DNA from: Telopea speciosissima
Taxonomy: Eukaryota > Streptophyta > Magnoliopsida > Proteales > Proteaceae
Assembly: GCF_018873765.1 (NCBI RefSeq)
Contig: NC_057925.1
Coordinates: 8,133,568 to 8,197,567 of the forward strand
DNA: 64,000 bases
Reading direction: 5' to 3'
Part shown: piece after piece, positions 53,601 to 64,000 of the stretch
Layout of the letters: the number at the start of each line of letters is the position of its first letter
Position numbering within the stretch: position 1 is the stretch's first letter
Program-made: the position numbers and the translations under genes
The notes under the pieces: generated by a model
Told to the model about the DNA's origin: nothing
Seen by the model: only the letters and a program-made list of their open reading frames with translations
Database searches by the model: none

Positions 53601-56600
53601 ATGGATGAAGAGGTGCATATGCTTCAAGGATTTTTTGATGATATTGATACGTTCTTTGAGATTGATTTTGATTCGGGATTTCAAGAATGTATGCAAGAAT
53701 TGGAGGGTGTTGATGATACTCCCTTATCTGAGGTCTGGAGCATCCAACCACCTTTGGAGCCCCTTGGACCCCTATCCACTTCCATTCCCAAATCCTCTAT
53801 TATTGAGCCCCCCACATTAGAGTTGAAGGCATTGCCCTCCAACCTCAAGTATGTCTTCTTAGGACATGATCATACTCTTCCTGTTATTATTGCTTCTGAT
53901 TTGACTTCTATTCAGGAAGAAGAGTTGATTAAGCTTCTAAAGAATAATAAGGAAGCCATAGGTTGGACCATGTCTGACATCAAAGGTATTAGCCCCTCCA
54001 TTGTTCAACATCATATACATCTGATGGAGAGTTCCACACCTTCTAGGGAACCCCAAAGGAGGGCTAATCCTGTGATGAAAGAGGCAATCAAGAAAGAGAT
54101 CCTAAAATGCTTGGATCATGGCATCATTTATCCTATTTCTGATAGCCAATGGGTGAGTCCTGTGCAGGTTGTGCCTAAGAAAGGAGGAGTCACTGTAGTT
54201 GAGAATGCTAATAATGAGTTGATTCCAACCCGTATCCAAACAGGATGGAGAGTGTGCATTGACTATAGGAAATTGAATGCGGCAACTTGGAAGGACCACT
54301 TCCCCTTACCTTTTATTGATCAGATGTTAGAAAGACTAGCTGGCCATGAATATTATTGTTTTCTTGATGGTTATGCAGGTTATAACCAAATTCCTATTGC
54401 TCTAGAGGACCAACACAAGACCACTTTCACATGCCCTTATGGAACCTTTGCTTACCTGCGTATGCCTTTTGGGCTTTGCAATGCCCCTGCTACATTCCAA
54501 AGGTGCATGATGAGTATCTTTTCTGATATGGTAGAGCATTTCCTAGACGTGTTTATGGATGATTTTTCTATTCATGGCTCTACTTTTTCTAATTGCTTGC
54601 ATCATCTCTCTTTGGTTCTTAAAAGATGCATAGAAAAGAACTTGGTCCTGAATTGGGAGAAGTGCCACTTCATGGTAAAGCAAGGTATAGTTCTTGGTCA
54701 CATTGTGTCCAAAGAAGGGATCAAGGTTGATAGATCTAAGATGGACCTTATAGCCAATTTACCACCACCCAAGAGTGTGAAGGACATTCGATCTTTTCTT
54801 GGCCATGCAGGTTTTTATAGAAGATTCATCAAGGACTTTAGCCAGATAGCTAGACCTCTCACCTCTCTTTTGGCAAAGGACTGCCCATTTGATTTCTCTT
54901 CTGAGTGTCATGATAGTTTTGAGCAATTGAAAAGAGCGTTGACTTCAGCCCCCATTATTCAAGCTCCAATTTGGACAGTTTCATTTGAACTTATGTGTGA
55001 TGCCTCTGATTTTGCTATAGGGGCTGTTCTTGGGCAAAGAATCAATAAATTGCCCCATGTGATTTATTATGCAAGTAGGACTCTTAATGATGCACAACTT
55101 AATTATACCACCACTGAGAAAGAATTTTTAGCTGTTGTGTTTGCTTTAGAGAAGTTTAGAGGCCCTACTTGGTTGGATCACATGTGATTGTTTATACTGA
55201 CCATGCCGCTATCAAATATCTTATGCAGAAGAAAGATGCCAAGGCTCGCCTCATTAGGTGGGTCCTTTTGTTACAAGAATTTGATCTTGAAATTAGGGAT
55301 AAGAAAGGGTGTGAAAATTTGGTTGCGAGACCATCTATCATTGCCTAATTCCTTGTTGATTCTCCAGTCAACGAGAATTTTCCTGATGAGTATCTGATGG
55401 CAGTGTCTAGTGAACCTTGGTTTGCTGACATTGTTAATTATCTGGTTACGGGTGTGACACCTGCACATTGGTCCACCCAAGATAAGAATCGTTTCTTTTC
55501 ACAAGTTAAGCATTTTTTTTTGGATGATCCTTATCTTTTTAAGACCTGCCCGGATCAAGTAATCCGGAGATGTGTCCCTGATCATGAGCAACAATCTGTC
55601 TTATCTTTTTGCCATGATCAGGCTTGTGGAGGCCATTTTGGGCCTAATAAGACTGACCAAAGTTTTACAGTGTGGATTTTATTGGCCTAGTCTGTTTTAA
55701 AGACGCTTTTACTTATTGCAGGACATGTTCTTCATGCCAATCCTTAGGGCGTCTTACTAAGAGAAATATGATGCCCCTCAACCCAATTCTGGTGGTTGAG
55801 GTGTTTGATGTATGGGGTATTGATTTCATGGGGCCTTTCCTAACTCTTTTGGTAACTGTACATATTACTTCTTGTGGACTATGTGTCCAAATGGATTGAG
55901 GCGAGTTGCTTGTAAGACCAATGACCACAAGGTGGTTGTGAAATTTACGAAGGAGAACATCTTCTCTCGTTTTGGTACTCCCCGGGCTCTCATTAGTGAT
56001 CGGGGCAAGCATTTTTGTAATCGGCCTTTTGAAGCCCTCATAAAAAAGTATGGTGTCGTCCATAAGTTGGCCACACCCTACCATCCCCAGACCAGTGGCC
56101 AGGTTGAGGTTTCAAATAGGCAGATCAAGCAAATTCTTGAGAAAACCATCAACCCGAACCGCAAGGATTGGTCTAACCGATTGGTAGATGCGTTGTGGGC
56201 CCATAGGACAGCCTTCAAGACCGATCTTGGTCAATCTCCGTACCGTCTGGTGTATGGAAAGGCATGTCACTTACCTGTAGAGATTGAGCACAAGGCCTTT
56301 TGGGCTATCAAGAAGCTTAACTTTGACCTACGCACTGCAGGTGCCCATAGGAAACTCCAACTATCTGAGTTGGAAGAGCTTAGGAATGAGGCATATGAGA
56401 ATGCCCGAATTTACAAGAAAAAAACCAAGGCTTTCCATGATAGACACATTTTGAGAAAATCTTTTGAGGTAGGCCAGAATGTTTTGTTGTACAATTCTCG
56501 TTTGCATATCTTTCTAGGTAAGCTGCTTTCTAGATGGGATGGGCCCTATATTGTTCAAAAATTTTATCCTCATGGGGCTGTTGAAGTCCTCAATCCAAGT

Positions 56601-57884
56601 ACAGGAGCTACTTTTAAGGTCAATGGCCAAAGATTGAAGCCGTACATAGAGATGCCTACTCCAGTTGACGAAGAGGTCATGAATCTCCATGAGCCTCTTT
56701 ACCTTGACCCCTGATATCCTGGTATGTATCCCCTCCCTTGTCCTTATTCTTTCTTTTCTGTATGCATTGAGGACACTGCATGAATTAAGTGTGGGGGGTG
56801 TGTTGGACTTTAATTGTGAATTTTGATTGTGGCGATAGTTTTTGGGTATGTGCATAAGTCTCTTCAAATTGCAAAGCAAGAGTGAGAGGGAATTAGGTGC
56901 CCTCCTAGCATGCGAAATAATAAAAAAATCCCTTTTCAAGGATGGTAGTTGGTTTGTATCCGATGATGGGGATTGAGTTTGAAAATATGAGTGCTACTTC
57001 ATGTGATGGTTAGATTCCTCTATGTGTTTATGGACCCCTTTGATCTTTTGGCTAGTAGTTGAGACCAATTTGTTTGTGGCAAGGCAAGGCATGAAAGTGG
57101 AAGTGAATGAAAAAAAAGAAAAAGAAGAAAAACAAGGAACAGAAAAGAAAGTGGAATTCCTTAGGACTAGACAGGCCTGTGCCTCATGAAGCGGGGTGAC
57201 TTGATCGAAATTCCTTGGAAGGAAACTCAAAAAAAAAAAAAAAAAACTCTTGCATCAATGTCTCAATGTCTTATGGATATATGCAAAAAGCGAAGCTACC
57301 AAGTATTTGGGTGTCTGGTGTATGCTCCACCATGTCATTCAGAGAACAATAGTGGAGTAGAAATAGAGTTTGTGGTTGAGAAAGAAAAAAAAACTTTTGC
57401 CTTAATGCCTGAAAAAAAAAAAAAGTATGGTCAACAATACTCAATGCCTAAGTCTTTGGTTCCATCGATGCTATGGGGGGTTTACTTGAAGATGAGTAGT
57501 GTTCAGAAAATATGAGAAGATCCCTTGAACTTGATGCATGCTTGTTACATGAATTGATGTGGGGCGATAAAATTCAAATGTGGGGGAACCTTTGGCTCCT
57601 TGATCATTAGTTGAACACTTTTTGGGATTATGTGCACTGTACTACTTATGCCATGATTAAAATTTGTAGCAATTATTTACAATTGAATTTTAGGTGTATA
57701 TTCACTGCAAACACCCACGAGACACAACTCGTCCACTAGGGGTAACCTAGGGGTTTAAAGGCTTGTTGCACATGCTAAGTGCAACCGTGATTCCTACGAA
57801 AGTGAGTTAGGATTTTCTGCATTCTAGGTTAGTTTTTGTTTTTGCTTTACTTGAGGACAAGTAATGTTCAAGTGTGGGGGAATC

Positions 57885-59585
57885 TGATGAGCACATTTAT
57901 GTGTGAAATTTTAGGGCCTAAATTATACATTTTACCACATTGGACAGAGTTACTCGGTGCTTTCTTGTGCTTTTCAGGGTTTAGGTGAATTCTTATGAAA
58001 ATGAAGGAGATGATGCTAAGGATATGTTTTAAAGCTTTTTAGAAGTGTAAATGGATGCATAGCCCATCGAGTCAACTTCGCAATAGTTCAAACGGCACTT
58101 AATTCCGAGTTGAAACGAAAAAGTTATGGCCGTTTCCGTAACGACGCGTGAAAATGGTTTACAGGGGTTTATTTATAATTATTGACAGTCGGATGGGGAC
58201 AAAGTGAAACGGAAGTTCGGATTTTAGAGGCCTTAATGAAATTATCAGAAGTTACTTTACTGTACCCGAAAGATTTCATTTGGAAGGCTCTGGACAGTCC
58301 AACTTCAACTTGAGAAATCTTGGGCTCCCCAACTCCGAATTGGATGAAATTTGGGTCTATTTTGTGTGATTTTTCGCAAGGAACACAATGGTGAGACCTA
58401 TATAAGCACCACATGCTCCATGTTTTCTGAAGGACAGAATGGATATTTTATTTATTCTTGAAGGAATCCTAGTCATCACCCTTACTCTCTCTCTCCTCCA
58501 ACTTCTCAAGGGCACTTCTGAAATTCTACTTGGGATAGATTTATATTTTCTCATCTATGGAAGGTTGAAAAATCAAAGAAGCTTTGATTTTATTGCTTGG
58601 AGAAGATATCTACAAAGAAAAGGAAGCACTTGTTAAAATTGGAAGTTTATTTTTCTAGAAATAGAAGGTCTATGTAAACAATCTTCTCTTCTTCTTCTTT
58701 CTATTTTTTTTCTTTTTTCTTAGGATTCAAGGCATTGTAAAAGAGGAAAGAGAAGAGAATATTCTCTTTTCTTAGGGAATATTTCTCCTACACTTCCATC
58801 TTCTCTCTTCTCCTCTCTTCCACCTATAAATACCCCCTACCTCTCTTGTAAAAATTTGCTCATTCACTTAGTGAAATTTCTTCTCTTCTTCTCCTTCTAA
58901 TTTGTGATTTTTGGCTTTTCTAAGTTCTAGTTTGCTTTTATAATTTTTAGTTAATGCTTATAATAGGTTTAGTTTATGCTTTAATTTCAATTTAAGTCTT
59001 CAATTGGGTTGTAATTTCTTAATTCTAGTTTAGGTTTTAAGCCTTCTAGTTTAAGTTCTTAAGTTGATGACAAGACTTGAAGATTTAGAAGAGGAGGCCA
59101 TGGTAAGTTTATGCAAGTATTCAAGCTTTTCATTTACATTCATGCAAGCACATCCAGGTTTTACTATCTAAACTCTCAATCTCATTCTCCATCTCCTCTA
59201 TCTCTCTCTATCTTCTTCTTCTTCCCCCCTCTATTTCTTTTATTTTAATTTTATATGGTTGTGGTTTATGGATGCATTTTTATTCCCTTATTTCTTTTTA
59301 TGTGGTTAGTATGTGTGGCTGTATTTTTATTCCTTTCAATTCGCTTTAGTTTGATAGGTTAGATGCTCATGTGTTAGGACGCCGATTTAATCCCTTAATT
59401 TTGTTAGATGCTTATGAGTTAGGATGCATTGATTTTCATTAGTTTAATTAGTTTAATTTAACACTTTAATTTGGTTCATTTTGCATTACTTTTAAGTTAG
59501 TTAAATAGAGTGGCGTATATCTCCTCGTGTTCGACCCGTAGCTACGATTGACCCGTACGCTTGCGGTTTTATTTTAACTCAAACA
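57885..59585 (+). repeat. 3' LTR of the Athila element
   Basis: 1,701 bp, preceded by the polypurine tract GTGTGGGGGAATC (57872-57884) and followed directly by the CTTGG target duplication. Confidence 0.93.
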
Positions 59586-59876
59586 CTTGGTCTACGAGGC
59601 GGCGGCGAGGATAAAAGATCCAGTGCATGGATGTGCAGGTGAAGTTTGCAGATTACAAAAGCTTGTGAGACAGCTTCAGATGCAGTTGGCTAATGTACAT
59701 GCCCAACTTCTCAACACAGTACCATACCAACAAGAGAGCTTCTCATGTGATCACAACTCATTGATATGTAAGGAGATGGAAGCTGAAGCTCAACAACCCT
59801 TACTGGATGAGGACTTCATGTTGGGTACACCAAACTTCCAGATTTATGACTGCTTCTCATGTGACAACTCATGAGA

Positions 59877-59965
59877 ATGTACGCAGCCTTACCCCTGCTT
59901 TTGCAGAGAGGCTGTTTCTAGACTCGAATCCGTGACCACTTGATCACAATGGAGCAACCTTAACC
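59877..59965 (-). mobile_element. Au-like SINE fragment at the LBD-3 3' end
   Basis: The reverse complement reads GGTCACGG(A)TTCGAGTCTAG, then GAAACAGCCTCTCTGC and GGGGTAAGGCTGCGTAC, the B-box and conserved core of the widespread plant Au SINE. Only part of the element is present. It sits where LBD-1 and LBD-2 have their last codons and early 3' UTR; about 130 bp of those is missing in LBD-3. Confidence 0.72.
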
Positions 59966-60487
59966 TTAAACCGTAACCACTTGGTCATAATGAATGGAAG
60001 TTTTTGATTTTATAAAATGGATTCCAGCACCTCTACCCTAACCCAATGATGAAGATAATGGATTTTATCATCAATCCAAAGCTACATGAGATGCCTCCTT
60101 CACAAAATTAGCTAAACATGCTCTAAACAGTTAGTTGAATAGACCAATCTCTGAGTTACTCTAAATGGCAGACAGATCCTTACTAACCATGGTTTTAATT
60201 TTCCTTTATTTTTCGGTTGGGGGGGGGTGGAGAGGTTCAATAGGAAATAATTTTAAAGGAAAAAGGTTCTCTGAGCAAGTGGCGTAGGATAGGACAGCGG
60301 TCTCTATCTCTATCTCTCTCTTCTCTGCCTCTGTATATGAATTTTTGTGCCCCTCTCTTTCCTATCCTACCCCATTTGGTCAGATAATAACCGTCTTCCT
60401 AATTTTATTTATAAGTTTCTTGAAATGCCACTACCATGCCAATTTTTTGGCCACGTAATGAACAATAATCAACCAGTAACATGTATG

Positions 60488-60939
60488 TGTTAGCAAAACA
60501 ACGCTCAGAATGGCGATTTACAGAAGAAAATGCAAAGAAAAAGAAGGCACACACGCACAAAACAAGATTTACATGGTTCACCCCCAAGTTGGAAGGCTAC
60601 ATCCACGGCCGAGTGATAGAACGATTTCACTACGTCTCTGAAGCAAAAATTACAAATCCTCAACCTCACACACCTCTCAAAGAGATAAGAACACTTTATA
60701 AGAAAACCCTAACTCATAAAGTACAAAACTGCCCCTAGAGACCACCCGGTCTGGTTCGGATTTGAACCAAACATATGTCGAAATACATATCAAATAAAAA
60801 ATCTCGACAAGCTCTACAAGAGTCAGCGCCTATGAGGTATGCACTTTTAGACCATTCTGGTGCATTTTGAAAACGAAACAGCCCGCCAAAAAATCACCGC
60901 AACACTATTTGGACTGAGATCAGGCTTCACCAATAAAAA
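60488..60939. mobile_element. LTR-like dispersed repeat, copy iii (unit C insertion)
   Basis: Starts TGTTAGCAAAACAACGC and shares 'gatttacatggttcaccccc', 'ggctacatccacgg' and 'atctcgacaagctct' with copies at 20570-20975 and 28736-29065. Unit A has the uninterrupted 'acatgtatgatttgagac' at 27412-27429, and a short 'tatg' repeat flanks the insert. No coding; class unresolved. Confidence 0.6.
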
Positions 60940-60943
60940 TATG

Positions 60944-61927
60944 ATTTGAGACACATTGAGGTGTGGTAGAGTTTTTCAAATGAATCAAAGTTTCCCAATA
61001 ACGCTTTGTGCGAAAAAAGACCAAAGGTTTGGACCATTCCAAATTCACCTCTCTTAGGACCCTACATAGGTGTCTCAATACCTCTTTCTGCAAACAAATA
61101 CCCAAGGTTAGGACCATTTCCAAACTCACCTTCCTGCATAGGCGGGACCAAGACTAGGTAATGGCACTTTAAGTTTTCCAAACAAAATACATCTGGTAAC
61201 ATGATAAGCTCAATTGGAATTTCAAACTCATTCTTTTTTTCTTTTCTTTTTTGGACTTGCACACTGTCTAAACAGGTATTTTTCTTTGAAATTATTTTTT
61301 TGTTCTTTTTCCCCTTTCTTTGTATTGGGGGGTGGTGGCAACTGTATTAGAGGATAAAAGGAAGAGAATGAGGGTAAGCGTATCCATACAATGTTAGATA
61401 CTTGACCGATACACCAAAAGCTCTAGAGTAAATGGAACATGTTAAATCAAGCCCTTTAACCTATCTCATACTAGACTTGCCCAATCTAGCACCCATACAC
61501 TAGAGTGGGTCTCAGTAGGCACATAACATACTAGGCCGCCGAAAGCTCCAACCAATGATTTGCAGACTTGCTTCCGATGACTATAACTCTGATGATTACT
61601 CCTCCTTTAACCACCTTCAAAAACTATCTCTAATATGATCTCCTGTAAAATCAAAACTCCGCTCACACAGTGTGTTTAGCCAGCACTTAGCTTCTTAGAG
61701 GGGAGAGAAGAAAACCGATTGCAGTTTACTCTCTCTGGAATTATCAATTGAGAGAAGGCTCCATCTTGTCAACAACATTACCCAGGACCCATAGTGGTTT
61801 TATATATAAAAAACTCGATTTCCTTCGATCAGGTGTTAGTGGGCCCAGCCCCATTATTATCTAGCCCAAGGCCCAAGTGCCCAGAATTTGAATTATCAAA
61901 TTCTAAAGAGGGTGAGTGCGTTGGAAG
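60944..61927. other. Non-coding flank, unit C
   Basis: About 60944-61375 is homologous to 27421-27870 in unit A. Beyond that I see no gene and no clear repeat; a frame at 61794-61979 only runs into the hAT element. Confidence 0.5.
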
Positions 61928-62410
61928 TAGGGCTGCAACAAGGTCGGGTTGGGCTGGGCCTTTTAAAACCCCAACCTAACCCTGAGTCACCTTAGCTAGG
62001 CCCAGGCCCGACCCAGCCCTGACTCGGGGTCAGAAAAATCCAACCCTGACCCGCCCTCAGGGTCGGGCCAGGCTGACCCTGATTGGTCCTGATCTGGAGG
62101 GTAGGGAGATGCATGGGCTGGCCAATCTGGGAAAGGGAGATGAATGGGCTTTGGAAAGGGAGATGCATGGGCTGGCCAGGCTAGGAAAAAGAAGAAGAAA
62201 AAATAAAGAAGAAAGAACATGAAGAAGACGACAGGGTCAGGTTGGGACAGGCCAAGCTCAGCCCAAGGCCTCAACCCTAACCCGGCCCGGTCCTGACTCA
62301 GGTCCAGAAATTCCTGACCCTGACCCGCCCTTGGGGCCAAGGTATCTCAACCCAGACCCTGTTCGGGCTCAGGGCGGGCTCAGGCCATCAGGGTCAAACT
62401 TGCACCCCTA
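61928..62410 (-). mobile_element. hAT non-autonomous element, copy 5
   Basis: 483 bp, TAGGGCTGCAA...TTGCACCCCTA, with a perfect 8-bp target duplication GTTGGAAG (61920-61927 and 62411-62418). GC-rich subterminal repeats surround a purine-rich core. Non-coding. Confidence 0.9.
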
Positions 62411-62749
62411 GTTGGAAGTTCAAGAGTCCTTTGGCTTTTGGATCATTGTTTCTTCTTGGTTCATGAGGTGTGTGTGAGCCATTCTCAAGTGAAGAAGAAT
62501 CAGAACAGAAAAATAAAGAGAGAAAAAGAAAAAAAAGAAGGAAGAAGTAGAGCAAGGAGATTGAGATCGCTTTTGGAGCCTTGGTGCTTCTACTACAACT
62601 TTGAGATCTCTTCAAAGCAAAAGATTTTGTGAGATTCATGGTGTTTGTGTTGAAAACTTGGTTTAGTTTCTTGTGAGGTAATCTTTTTTATATTGTCTCC
62701 AATTGCTTGTAAATCTCAAGTTTGAGCAAAAACTTAAGAAAATCATTGT

Positions 62750-63500
62750 ATTCCTATTTTCTCATAATTGATTGGTGCAAGATTTAGCCCTTTGGTAAAA
62801 GGATCAGCTATCATATCATCAGTGCCAATATGTTCTATTGTTACATGATGATCTTGAACGTCTTCTTTAACAAAAAATATATATTTAATTTTGATTTGTC
62901 GCATTGATTCACTGAGCATTTGTTGTTTGAAAAATATAGTATTGTAGTGTTAGCACAGAAAAACCTTATTGGTCTTTCAATGGAAGAGACTACTTTAAAG
63001 TCTGTGATGAACTGCCTTAACCATGATGCCTAAAAAACTACTTGATAACACACCATCACTTATGCTAGTGGAAGAGGCTATCTTTGGTTGCTTTATGTTA
63101 TGCCAAGACACTGCTTCTCCAACAAGCATTAAATGAAGCATGAAGTAGAATTCCTTGTATCTCCACATCCAACATAATCGGAATTTGAGTAGTTGACTAA
63201 CTCCAAGTTATCAACATGCCTAGATGTGATCATATGATCTTTGTTGCCCTGAAGGTACCTTAGCGCTTTCTTTGCCATTGTCCAGTACGGTAAAATAGGG
63301 CTCTTTTGGAACCAACTCAAAAATCTCATTGTGAAGGCAATATTAGGTCTTGTATAGATCTAAGTATACATAAGACTGCCTACTGTAGATACGTAAGAGA
63401 TATTTTGCATGACCGGTTGCTCCAGACTATTCTTCAAACCTCCATACTAACAACTTTAACTACCGCTGCTACAATTGTTGAATATTGCTTCTTCTTGAAC
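62750..63500 (-). mobile_element. Ty1/Copia fossil fragment (RT end and RNase H)
   Basis: The minus strand carries the end of a Copia pol: a VSTVGSLMYT-like segment, then AKKALRYLQG and a NSDYVGCGDTRNSTSCF stretch typical of Copia RNase H, and near 62760-62830 an HIGTDDMIADPFTKGL-like end. Clearly broken and partial, with several breaks. No LTRs matched. Confidence 0.8.
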
Positions 63501-64000
63501 CATCCAAAACTTTGTCAATCGTGATTATGTGTTAGACCAATTAGATTTCCTTTCAAGGAATTATCAATAAAGTTGGTTTACTGATTTGTTAGGGGACAAG
63601 TGTTAATACCTTACATAATGTGAGAAGGGCAAATCTTATTGTAACTATTGGTGAAAAAGAAATTGTAATATTACTTTTTGCTTTTTTATTATTACATGCT
63701 TCTTCTTTTACCTTCAATGGACTAGGAAAACCTTGACCCCCCTCTCCCCCCCCCCCCCCAAAAAAAAAAGAAAAAGAAAAAGGAAAGAGACTTGAAAAAC
63801 ATATAAAACAATGAGAGCTCTTGAAAATGATAAAATGATAAGTCATTTTCAAATTATTTTGAAAACCATTTTTTATCCTTAAAATTGATAACTTTTGGCT
63901 TTGTTTGGTTGTAAGGGAAGTGAAGGGAAATATTTGCATTTCCTATCAAATATATTTCACGTCCTTAGAAAATATTTGCATTTTCTTACAACCAAACACA
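63501..64000. other. Right edge: end of unit C and unassigned DNA
   Basis: 'ttcaaggaattatcaata' followed by 'gtttactgatttgttagggg' at about 63553-63596 corresponds to the solo-LTR target region of units A and B, here without the LTR. Homology to the start of a further unit ('ttaataccttacataatgtgag') is brief. A poly-C/poly-A run lies at about 63746-63770. No gene. Confidence 0.5.

Larger units (their letters stand above)
48956..59585 (+). mobile_element. Athila-type Ty3/Gypsy LTR retrotransposon, young but broken
   Basis: 10.6 kb, inserted in LBD-3 exon 2 with a perfect 5-bp target duplication CTTGG (48951-48955 and 59586-59590). Parts: 5' LTR 48956-50655; tRNA-Asp-type primer-binding site 50662-50679; gag about 51.4-52.6 kb; protease about 53.2-53.6 kb; reverse transcriptase about 54.0-54.8 kb (VFMDDFS, FYRRFIKDF); RNase H about 54.9-55.3 kb; integrase about 55.5-56.7 kb ([17 protein letters not shown], typical of Athila); a non-coding stretch; polypurine tract 57872-57884; 3' LTR 57885-59585. 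Coding regions carry roughly half a dozen or more breaks. The LTRs differ at only about a dozen positions in 1,700, suggesting insertion within the last million years or so, depending on the rate used. Confidence 0.93.
40759..59874 (+). pseudogene. LOB-domain gene LBD-3, destroyed by two large insertions
   Basis: Third LBD paralogue. Exon 1 (40759-41037, 93 codons; a further in-frame ATG lies at 40723) has a complete C block, CGACKSLRRRCVPGC, but FGAC where the others have FGAS. The intron donor is followed by about 85 bp of intron, then a pararetrovirus, then another, diverged intron piece, and an acceptor at 48911-48912. Exon 2 opens ELPESQKSDAVDCL (48913-48955), is cut inside codon 108 by the Athila element, and resumes at 59591 after the target duplication. 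It runs to a stop at 59872-59874, about eight residues earlier than in the paralogues, because a deletion replaced the normal end. Not expected to make a LOB protein; a truncated transcript from exon 1 into the insertions is possible. Confidence 0.88.
37437..63600. repeat. Segmental duplication unit C (contains LBD-3)
   Basis: Starts with 'gtaccttgatttgctgattt', matching unit B's start, and continues through the MITE-bearing upstream region, LBD-3 and its 3' flank to the 'ttcaaggaattatcaata' site at about 63555-63570, which corresponds to the solo-LTR target of units A and B. It is swollen by about 18 kb of pararetrovirus and Athila sequence. Confidence 0.7.

Noticed and set aside
61996-62639. 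Minus-strand frames of 114 and 81 codons
   Set aside because: The first lies within the hAT copy at 61928-62410 and the second starts in its flank; low-complexity translation with no domain.

Overview
The window is nuclear DNA of a flowering plant, probably a dicot-type or early-diverging angiosperm with a TE-rich genome. The evidence is two-exon host genes with GT-AG introns, plant-specific LOB-domain genes, plant LTR elements, hAT and Mutator-like MITEs, Au-type and other tRNA-derived SINEs, an endogenous plant pararetrovirus and a nuclear copy of plastid matK. I cannot name the species.

Layout. Positions 1-2.2 kb hold a decayed RTE-type LINE on the minus strand, split by a GC-rich insert. 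From 2.2 to 5.4 kb there are small inverted-repeat elements and no gene. The one clearly intact large host gene is at 6.29-9.13 kb: a PXC3-like leucine-rich repeat receptor with a degenerate kinase domain. From 9.1 to 21.8 kb there is only repeat DNA: LTR-like and Tat/Ogre-like sequence, two adjacent hAT elements, a foldback MITE, a duplicated LTR-like block and a matK fragment.

From about 21.8 kb to the right end the window is a tandem segmental duplication. Each unit carries one LBD1/LBD11-like LOB-domain gene: unit A (LBD-1, 25.4-26.4 kb), unit B (LBD-2, 35.2-36.2 kb) and unit C (LBD-3, 40.8-59.9 kb). LBD-1 and LBD-2 look translatable. LBD-3 is dead: a nearly whole caulimovirid (about 7.4 kb) sits in its intron, a young Athila-type Ty3/Gypsy element (10.6 kb, 5-bp target duplication CTTGG) sits in its second exon, and an Au-like SINE with a deletion has changed its 3' end.

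The units record their own history, because several insertions are present in some units and absent at the matching site of others. A SINE in the LBD intron and a solo LTR are shared by A and B but missing from C. A 1.5-kb hAT element is in A only. Mutator-like MITEs are in C only. This supports the order ((A,B),C). The most unusual element is the pararetrovirus: it carries its coat-protein region before the movement-protein region in one long open frame, has further downstream frames and a 35S-like promoter, and is flanked by displaced pieces of itself and of the host intron.
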